Assembly: GCA_034640345.1 (NCBI GenBank)
Contig: JAXRVH010000006.1
Coordinates: 842,593 to 906,592, forward strand
Source of the DNA: Drechslera avenae
Lineage: Eukaryota > Ascomycota > Dothideomycetes > Pleosporales > Pleosporaceae
Direction of reading: 5' to 3'
Length of the DNA stretch: 64,000 nt
Shown piece by piece: positions 55,964 to 64,000 of this stretch. The translations under genes were made by a program, and so were the position numbers. The notes under the pieces were generated by a model. It was not told the DNA's origin. It ran no database searches and worked only from the letters and a program-made list of their open reading frames with translations. Within the stretch, counting starts at the first letter, position 1. Each line of letters opens with the position of its first letter.

Positions 55964-55999
55964 TGACGTCAAAATGTCTTCCCAAAGTCAGCTGTCAGC
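55964..55999. promoter_or_regulatory. CRE-like palindrome and two GTCAGC elements upstream of dioxygenase copy 4
   Basis: TGACGTCA (55964-55971) is a perfect bZIP/CREB-type palindrome. GTCAGC follows at 55987-55992 and 55994-55999 (GTCAGCTGTCAGC). The group lies 115-150 bp upstream of the ATG at 56114. Confidence 0.55.
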
Positions 56000-56113
56000 A
56001 GCTTACGTAACCACTTCCACCAAAGCAGATGCCAAAGACGACTTGAATATCCATATAACAGCACTAGAATCAAGCTAGACACTGCATAATCCTACCAGAT
56101 CATCGATCGAATC

Positions 56114-57335
56114 ATGTCTATCAAGATCCTAGATGCCAGCGTCCTCCGCAAGGGTACTGACGCCCAGAAGAGTTCCTTTTGCGAGGCACTCGTGGACGGC
56201 TTCAGTAACCAGGGAATGGTGAAGCTAGTGAATCATGGGTTAGATGATTCAAAAATACAAGGCATCTTCGACTGGGTATGGCTCACTGCCCTGCACTCTT
56301 GAACTGAGACTATTAACTTACTCGGCCACACAGTCAAAGCGATTCTTTCAAATTCCAGATGACATCAAGCATAGCATCGCCCATCCGCCTCGGGCAAACC
56401 CAAACCGTGGTTGGGTCTGCGCAGGCCAGGAGAAGTCAACAGCCATTACAGATTTTGAAAAAGGCGTTCGGAATCAGATGGATAGTGTCTTTGACTTGAA
56501 GGTTCGTGTACTCAGTCCTATTTGTCCAAATCCATCCTATTTTCATGTCGCACAAACAAGATAAGTTTCTGACTGAAGTTGAAGGAATCCTTCGACACCG
56601 GTGCCCCAGATGACCCGTTATACAACAACGTCTGGCCGCCAGAGTCTTCTCTCCCCGGATTTCGCGACTTCATGGAGGAGTTCTACGCCGTGTGCCAGGA
56701 GGTTCACATTGGTCTGCTCAGAGCTCTACAGGCTGGGTTCCTAGAACGAGGCATCGCCATCGACTTGTTGACGCCGTGCTCGGGTAATGTCAGCGAGATG
56801 CGACTAAACTATTATCCACCCATCGTAAGTCCTCATTCTATTCCCCCATTCATCCATCCGCCACATCATCGAGAGGGATATAAAAATGCTGACAGAAGCG
56901 CAGGACATTAGCGACATCAAATCCGGCACCAAAACTCGCATATCCCCCCACACCGACTTTGGCACTATGACGCTCCTTTTCCAAGATTCCGTCGGCGGTC
57001 TCGAAGTTGAAGACCAATCCGTACCCGGCTCCTACATCCCCGTGCCTTCAGACTCGCCCTCTGAGATCCTGGTCAACATTGGCGATAGCCTACAGCGCCT
57101 AACCAACGATGTGCTCACTTCCGTTAGTCACCGTGTTACCATTCCTATTGGTGATAAGGAGAAAGATCTTGGCGTTCTACCAGAGAGGTACTCGGTTGCC
57201 TACTTCGCGAAGGTGGGTAGGGGTGTGTCGTTAAAGCCTATGGCGCAGTTTGTGGGCGAGAATGGAAAAGAGAAGTATCCGGATATTACAGCGTTTGAGT
57301 GGAATCAGATGAAGTTAGAGAAGATTTATGGGTAG
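56114..57335 (+). CDS. 2-oxoglutarate/Fe(II)-dependent dioxygenase (copy 4 of 4)
   Basis: Four exons (56114-56275, 56334-56501, 56585-56824, 56904-57335) give 333 residues. DIOX_N motif KLVNHGLDDSKIQGIFDW is followed by the shared phase-0 intron, then RGWVCAGQE, KESFDTGAPDD, LNYYPPI, SPHTDFGTMTLLFQD (His, Asp), SHRVTIP (distal His) and ERYSVAYFAK (Arg). All catalytic residues are present. The segment LERGIAIDLLTPCSGNVSEMR is slightly longer than in copy 3. This is the last gene before the RIP-degraded block; its stop codon is within about 100 bp of the AT-rich boundary. Confidence 0.92.
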
Positions 57336-59489
57336 AGTGGAGAGGAGGGGTAGGTGGATAGGTAGTATAGATAGATTTTTTTAAAGAAGTTATAGTACTA
57401 AGATAAGAGTAAATGCCGCATTCAAACAAGTACAAGGTGCTAGGATAACGCCTTAACTGCTTTCTTATATTGCTGTTACTATAATACCGCGTTGTAAAGA
57501 TCTGCTATTAAGCATTAATATCACTTATAAAACAATAGTAACGTGTTTAATAAGCGAGTTGGTTATATAAGCGAGTTAGTCACCCTACTAACTTTTGCAA
57601 CTTTAAAGCGATATATCTTAATAATATCAGAATACTATTACTAGATATTAATATAGTAGACTACTTTATATTAATAGTATAAGTATTATATATATATAAG
57701 TTTTACCTAGTCTCTTTATATCTAGTATAGCGCCTTTAAGCGCGCTAGCTAAGGCTTAATTATACTCCTTCTTAATACTCTTTATAAGTAATCTACTAGT
57801 TAGCCTTATTTTAGGCTAGTATATTCTCTCTAGCTCTCTTTATAAGTACTCTATACTTCTATATATATCTTTTAGAGTACTACTTATATGCTAATACTAC
57901 GCTATTAGTCTTTTTAAGACTAGAGATCTAATTATATACTAGCTTAACTAAGAGTATTATTATCTTAGCTCTTTTCTTAAGCTAGTTAATTACTTTAATA
58001 ATTAAAGCTAGTAATAAGCTCTTATACTAGCGTATACACTTATATATTAGACTTAACTAAGACTTAAGCTTATATATATTACTTAGCGTATAAGCCTCCT
58101 AGAGAGCCTCTAATAGACTAGCTAGTAAATCTAAAGTTAGTATATATAGCTATATATCTAGCTTTAATAGAATAGTATCTAGCTAGAGAGAAATAAAGTC
58201 TATACTATAGAAAGCTAATTAGATATTAGCTAGTATAAATATATAATTAAACGCTATCTTAAATACTAGTAGAAACTTAAGCTTAGTAATATAGTTAATA
58301 TAGTAGTAGATTAGACTCTCTATCTTATAGCTATACGCGCGCTTTAATAGCGTAAAGTAGCTAATATTAAGTAGCTAGAGTAGGTAAGATAAGTAAGGTA
58401 GTATATAGAGTATATAGATATTAGTCTTTTTATAAAGCTCTTAAAACTTAATTAACTAGTAGCTTTTATAGCTATTAAGAATAAGTAAGTAGTATATATC
58501 TATACTATAAGCCTATATATATATATAAGTATTAAAGTACTTTAGCTACTTAACTTCTAGCTTATTATTAGTTTAGCTTTTATTATTAACTATAATTACT
58601 TAGTTATATAGGATCTTAGCTTTCTTATACTAGATAGATAGATAATACTAGCTAGTAAAGATAAGAAATAGTATAGTAGAGTAAATAGAGATATAGAAAT
58701 TAGGTATAAGATATAGGCTAAAGGGTACTTAGATAGATAAGATAAATAGAGATTATAATAAAAGGTTATAATAAATATTACTTAGATAATAACTAATATA
58801 TAAAAAAATTAATACTATCTTAAATACTATATTAAGTATATATTTCTATAGAATAATAACTACTATATTATTATAAATCTTAAAGAGAGATAGGTAGAAT
58901 ATATAGTAAAAGAATAATAGGATTTATTCTAGAGAGAGTATCTAAGAGGTTAGTATCTTTAGAACTAATAGATAACGCTACTCTACTAGGATATATAATT
59001 CTATAGGCTTAGTAGAACGCTATCTTAGAATAAGTTATATGTGTTCTATAGAATCCTATAATATCCTACGATATTCTACGCATAGAATAGTATAGGATAA
59101 TATAGAATAGTATAGAATATAGAATACTTACTAAGTATATAGTCTTAGGTAATAAGCTTCTAACGTACTCTACAAGTATATAGCACTTCTAAGTATATAG
59201 TACCTTTTTACTAAGCCTCTATTAAAATTATAACTATTTATAGCAGTTATAAAGGTCTACCTAGAGGTTAATCTATAGTTAGTTCTTAGAAGGATAAGCG
59301 AGTTTAATAAGTAAGGGTTATATAGCATAATTAGAAGGTTAATATAATATATAGTAGTTAAGAATTAAGTATAATCCTAAGATTAATACTTAAGTTATTT
59401 AAGTTAAATATAATAAGCTATAGGAGCTTATTACCTAATACTATATACCTATAGTGCTTGCTATCCTTAGTTAGAGGAGTCTAAGGATT

Positions 59490-59569
59490 CCTTAGTAGCT
59501 AATATACGAGGAGCGTTCCTTAGTAGCTAATATATAAGAAGCGTTCCTTAGTAGCTAATATATAAAGAG
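59490..59569. repeat. 28-bp minisatellite, about three copies
   Basis: Units beginning CCTTAGTAGCTAATATA start at 59490, 59518 and 59546; the third is incomplete. They differ mainly by transitions (ACGAGGAG against ATAAGAAG), as expected if RIP acted after duplication. Confidence 0.85.
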
Positions 59570-61024
59570 TTATACTAAGACTCTTCCTTATATATACTAC
59601 GCTAAGAAGGTTACGTAACTATGCCTCTATATCGCATATAGATAGTTAGCGCTCTACTAATATTCCTTAACTTAACTACTATACCTTCTACCTATAGGTT
59701 TATAATACTATCCCCTCTCTTTCTAAGCTTATTCTTAAGCTTTTCTATATACCTATAACTAATAATACCTATCTTTAGGTCTAAAGAATATCTTCGCCTT
59801 ACCCTTAAGATTTATTATAATAGTCTTTCTACGTCTATTCTCTATAATTATTATTTTACAAATAACTATTAGTACGTTATAATACCTAAAGTTAATAGTA
59901 AGCGTCTAAAGTGTTTAGAGTATACTTATCTAGGTTACCTATATATAAATATATTATAGATATCTCTAGACAAGACTTATAAAGAGTATTAAAAGAAGGT
60001 AGATAAAGATAAGTAGCTACTAGCTTAAGTAATTTTACGCCTAATATAAAATAAGAAGATTCTTAAGTAGGCTAAAGAGCGTACTATTAAGAAAGTAATA
60101 TATCTAGTAAATACTCTACATAAGAGTAGTAATAACGTAGATACGTAAGAGTTAGTTAACTACTCTATAGTAGATACCTTAGTAGGGTTTTTACTAATAC
60201 TATAGAAAACCCTTAGTTCTCTAGATACTCTCGCGTTGCTCGCAAATCCTAGTAATACTCTAGTATTCTTCTCTAGTTAAGGTTATATAGTAAGCCTTCT
60301 CTTCTTTTTTTATACTTTTATAGTAGTTATTAGTAGTTTAAGAGATTAGTATCTAGTTTCTATATATTCTTACTATCTAGGTAACCTAACTATTTAACTA
60401 GATATTCTGCCCTATTATCTATAGCTTAGTGTGCGATAATTCTTTTAACTTAGAATTTATTTTCTTCTTCTATCTTATAGTAGAAGGTTTTCTATAATAG
60501 TGTTTCTAGGTGTACTAGTTTTAATAGCTTAATATAGAATCTTAGGTAGATTCTAGTATCTAGTAGTAGGTTAAGTATATACGTAACTAGTCTATTTTAT
60601 TTAAGAATTAAAAATAGTCTAACCTTAACGTTATTAAGTCTCTTACTTAGTCTTTTCGTGCGTAGATTCTTCGTAAGTAGGTATACTTTATCTCTCTTCT
60701 TTAGCTAAGGTACTATTTTAATCTTTCTATTAATATATAAAATACTCTAGTATTATACCTTCTTAAGTGCTATTCTTAGTAACTTATAGGTTTTCTTTAG
60801 CTTATTAGCTATAGCAATAGCTACTTCTATTTTCTAACTTAGAAGTGTACGTATAAAGAGATTTAGGTATCTTCTATAATTTATATAGAATAGAGTCTAT
60901 TCTATAGACTCTAAAAGCTTATTATTATAGGCTATCTATACTATAGGTAGTAGCGAAACCTAGTTAGTTTACTAGTAATTAATATATATCTATAGGTATA
61001 CTTTTATAGTTTAGTTTATTCTTT

Positions 61025-61044
61025 CTATCTATCTATCTATCTAT
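61025..61044. repeat. Short (CTAT)n microsatellite
   Basis: About five tandem CTAT units inside the degraded block. Confidence 0.8.
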
Positions 61045-61214
61045 AGATAAAATACTATTAATAGCTTATATTTTATACTAATCGCAGCTAATAGTATTAT
61101 CTAAAAGTTTAAAGTAAAGAGCTTATCTTAGTTACTAATAATTAACTTTAGTATACTATAGTATTTAATAATTTAATTATTAATAATATAAGCTAGATAT
61201 ACTACTATAAAATT

Positions 61215-62880
61215 ATTTCTAAATAGTATATACTCTACTTACTTAGTAAATTAATTAACTATAACAAGAATCGTGTTATATCTAATATTTATTACTAGGT
61301 CTCTTAAGACTAGTAAGCTAGTAATAAAGTCTATAGAGATATCTTCCTAAGGTTCTTTAGGTAGCTCTAGAGCTTATATCTTACTATAAGGTACGTAGGT
61401 ACTATATTTATTTCTCTAATAGTCTATATATTTTATAATAAATAAGGTAACCTTTTCTTTTATTTATATAAACTTGTAGTTTCGTCTAATAAGTTCTATT
61501 ATCCTAGTAATACCTAGGTAACTATATATAGAGTTATTATAGTGTTACTATATAATTATATTCTATAATTCTTCTAGTATATTATTTTCTATATTAAAGA
61601 GTATATTTAGCGTTCTAGCTAGTTCTAGAGATCTATCTTTATTAATCCTAAGTATCGTAGTATTAATAATTTCCTTAGTTCCTATAATATCTAGTCTGCG
61701 GCTAAGAGTATCTACTCTACTATTCTCTTTTTCTAGTATATATATAATTCTAAACTTATATTATTCTAATATCTCTAACTATCTTACCTATCTATAGTTA
61801 AGTACTTTTATAGTTATAAAGTTTACTAGATTCTTATAATCTATATATATTATAAGTTCTAAGTAGCTTTCTACGTATACTCTCTAGTACTATAAGTATA
61901 TAATAATAGCTAGTAGCTTCTTATTATAAATATTATATTATTCTTCTAGTTCTATAAATTTATAAGAGTAGTAGATAATAGAGTACTATTTACCTTTATA
62001 TAATTAACTTACGTATCTACCTAGCGTAAGATCTAAGGTATTAGTCTTAAAGCGTAGTAGTTATTCTACTTAGAATATATAGAAGTATAGTAGTTCTATA
62101 CTTATATTCTTAAGCTTCTAAAAGGCTTTCTCTACTTTTTTACTCTACTTAAAGAGTATATCCTTTCTTATAAGTCTAGTTAAAGGTATAGTAATCTTTA
62201 AATAATCTTTAATAAACTATCTATTAAAGTTTAGAAATCCTAGAAATAACTAGATTTTCTTAACTATTACTAGTTATAGCTATTCCTTAACTACCTTAAT
62301 CTTATCTTTACTTATACGTACTCTATCTACTCCTACTATATATCCTAGGAAGTTAACCTTAGTCTTATAGAATTTATACTTCTCTAGCTTAAGTTAGAGG
62401 TTAAACTAGTTAAGGGCCCTTAGTACTATCTTAATATATTTAATATAGTTCTCTTAAGTCTTAGAGTAGATAAGAATATTATCTAAATAAGCTATAATAA
62501 AGATATCTAGGTATACTCTTAATATATTATTAATAAGCTCTTAAAATATAGCTAGAGTATTTATAAGCCTAAATAGTATAACTATATATTTATAATATTT
62601 ATATCTTATTTAGAACGCTATTTTCTACTTATTACCTTTCTTAATCCTAATAAGGTAGTATCTATCTTAAAGGTCTAATACTATAAAAACCTTTACGCAA
62701 GATAATTAATCTTAAAGTTCTATAATATTTAGTAGAGAGTATTAATTCTTAACTATAATATTATTAAGCTTATAATAGTCTATATAGAGTCTTAGTTTTC
62801 TATCTTTCTTTAGAATAAATATAATTAGATATCCTACTAGTAACTATAATAGCCTAATATAGCCTTTTACTAGGCTTACC
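61215..62880 (-). mobile_element. Remains of a Ty3/Gypsy retrotransposon (RT then integrase)
   Basis: On the minus strand 62860-62740 reads GYLIIFILKKDRKLRLYIDYYKLN through a stop, matching the Ty3/Gypsy RT entry segment (family: ...FVPKKDGKLRLCVDYRxLN). At 62515-62462 it reads YLDIFIIAYLDNILIYS, the RT active-site block with YLDD changed to YLDN. Further on, 61365-61215 reads EDISIDFITSLL and TILVIVN, the integrase core. Order RT before integrase is Ty3/Gypsy, not Copia. Many stops are present and substitutions are G-to-A or C-to-T, so the element is dead. Gag/protease would lie at higher coordinates; LTRs were not located. Confidence 0.85.
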
Positions 62881-64000
62881 TTAATATAATCGCGTAGCGT
62901 GCTTAATTCTTTTTCTAATAATCTATAAATTAGGCTAAAAGTTAGTTACTTTCCTTTCTATAGAATAATCTCGTAGTCCTAGAGCTAATTCTTTAGTAAT
63001 ACTTAGTTATCTACTACTTCCTAAAATAAATATATAAATCCTCTATATTTATTAGAGTATCCTAGAGTTATATATTTCTCTAATTCTCTAGCTTTATAAC
63101 CTAATAGCCTTCTATTAGTGTCTACTAAGTTAGACTCTTATTTCTTAAGGCTATTCTTATAGAGTAAGGTTTACTATCTCTTAGTAATATTATATATCGT
63201 AATCTTTCTTCTCTTATCTACTATTATATAATAATAATACGTAGATAGGCTTATAGTTACGTCTAGTCTATAGCACTTAAATAAGAACGTCTTTAACTTC
63301 TAGTTAATCTATAAGTTATATTCTTATAACTAGAGAAGCCCTAGTATAATATTATAGGTAGCTAGTCTAAAGATATCTAGATCTAACTTCTTATAGTATC
63401 TTTAGATAGTAAGTGTTACTTATTTAACCTTATATATCATTTAACTATTACTTAGTATAGGCTCTCTATTAGCTATATATAGTAGGTAAGCTTTTTATTT
63501 CTATAGTACCTTTAGTCTAGCTATCTATACTACGTACGCTAAAACGTAGTTTACTTATAATTCTAAATCTACTAATACTATTATCTAATATCCTCTAAGC
63601 TATACTAGTAGCTTAAGAAGTTAGCTAAAGGAATCTACTATATTAATTTTCTTACCTAGCTACTCTAGGCTATTTATAGGCCTAAAAAAGCCTAATTTCT
63701 AAATCTATAGAAATTCTTAACTATAGCGTAAAGGTTATATTCCTTATTAAGGCACGTTTACTAGTTAGATTATCTATATTTCTAAGCGTATTCTTTATTA
63801 TATTCTTTTTACTATATCTACTATATCTAAATAATCTCCTATAGATTATTATACCTAGAGAAGTATACTCTTTCCCTCTTATCCTAAAGATATTATAGGT
63901 ATAGGTTACTTCTATAGTTAAACTATTACTACTTATAATACTTAACTTTACCTAGTTTCCTTAGAAACTATAATAAGCCTTTCTTACTTAAGTAGTAAGT

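Larger units (their letters stand above)
57336..64000. repeat. AT-rich, RIP-like degraded repeat block (runs off the window)
   Basis: Base composition shifts abruptly just after 57335 and stays extremely AT- and TA-rich (TAGCTA, CTATAT and TATAAG words everywhere) to the window end, with almost no open frame. This is what repeat-induced point mutation (C to T and G to A, favouring CpA) leaves of transposons in Dothideomycetes. No host gene is visible. Recognisable retroelement remains are listed separately. Confidence 0.9.

Noticed and set aside
10475..57335. Identity as an echinocandin or pneumocandin cluster
   Set aside because: The NRPS has five modules, not six, no N-terminal acyl-accepting T domain and no acyl-AMP ligase in the window; similarity is limited to tailoring and precursor genes.
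1..64000. CRISPR arrays, operons or ribosome binding sites
   Set aside because: The DNA is eukaryotic with spliced genes; tandem repeats present are minisatellites without spacers.

Overview
The window is nuclear DNA of a filamentous ascomycete, most likely a Dothideomycete. The reasons are short GT-AG introns (about 47-125 bp), a TOXE-type bZIP-ankyrin regulator, fungal two-domain isopropylmalate dehydratase and synthase, and a sharply bounded AT-rich block that looks RIP-mutated. The species cannot be named from sequence alone.

Layout. 1-819 is the 3' part of an EF-hand gene. 820-7496 is a gene-poor stretch with two decayed genes (flavin amine oxidase, short-chain dehydrogenase). 7497-57335 is a dense array that reads as one nonribosomal-peptide biosynthetic cluster: a zipper-less bZIP-ankyrin regulator (7497-9057, -), a 5,450-residue five-module NRPS (10475-27166, -), an ABCC exporter (28053-32642, +), a cytochrome P450 (33095-34549, -), a 2OG-Fe(II) dioxygenase (34886-35998, -), isopropylmalate synthase (36560-38831, +), an agmatinase-like ureohydrolase (39968-41214, -), a small ABM protein (42141-42589, +), a VOC protein (43124-43693, +), isopropylmalate dehydratase (43857-46352, -), a second dioxygenase (46674-47753, +), a fused pyrroline-5-carboxylate reductase / zinc alcohol dehydrogenase (48217-50661, +), a REI1-like ribosome biogenesis gene (50858-51947, -), an NTF2-like protein (52623-53138, +), a third dioxygenase (53356-54570, -), a class II aldolase-like protein (54905-55813, +) and a fourth dioxygenase (56114-57335, +). 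57336-64000 is a TA-rich, RIP-degraded repeat block containing remains of a Ty3/Gypsy retrotransposon on the minus strand.

How the genes may work together (inference). Extra copies of isopropylmalate synthase and dehydratase would raise leucine supply or build a homologated amino acid. A dioxygenase could hydroxylate leucine at C5. The dehydrogenase half of the fusion could oxidise 5-hydroxyleucine to an aldehyde that cyclises, and the reductase half could reduce the imine to 4-methylproline; this is the chemistry of separate bacterial NosE/NosF and GriF/GriH proteins, here in one fungal polypeptide. The NRPS (A-T then four C-A-T modules, then a terminal C domain) would assemble and probably cyclise a pentapeptide. 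Further dioxygenases and the P450 would decorate it and the ABC protein would export it.

The intergenic regions upstream of these genes share a repeated GCTGAC/GTCAGC element, in three places paired with TGATGACA, which suggests co-regulation, possibly by the cluster's own bZIP protein. All spliced gene models given here were built by hand from splice sites and family alignment, and each keeps an open frame with a length divisible by three.
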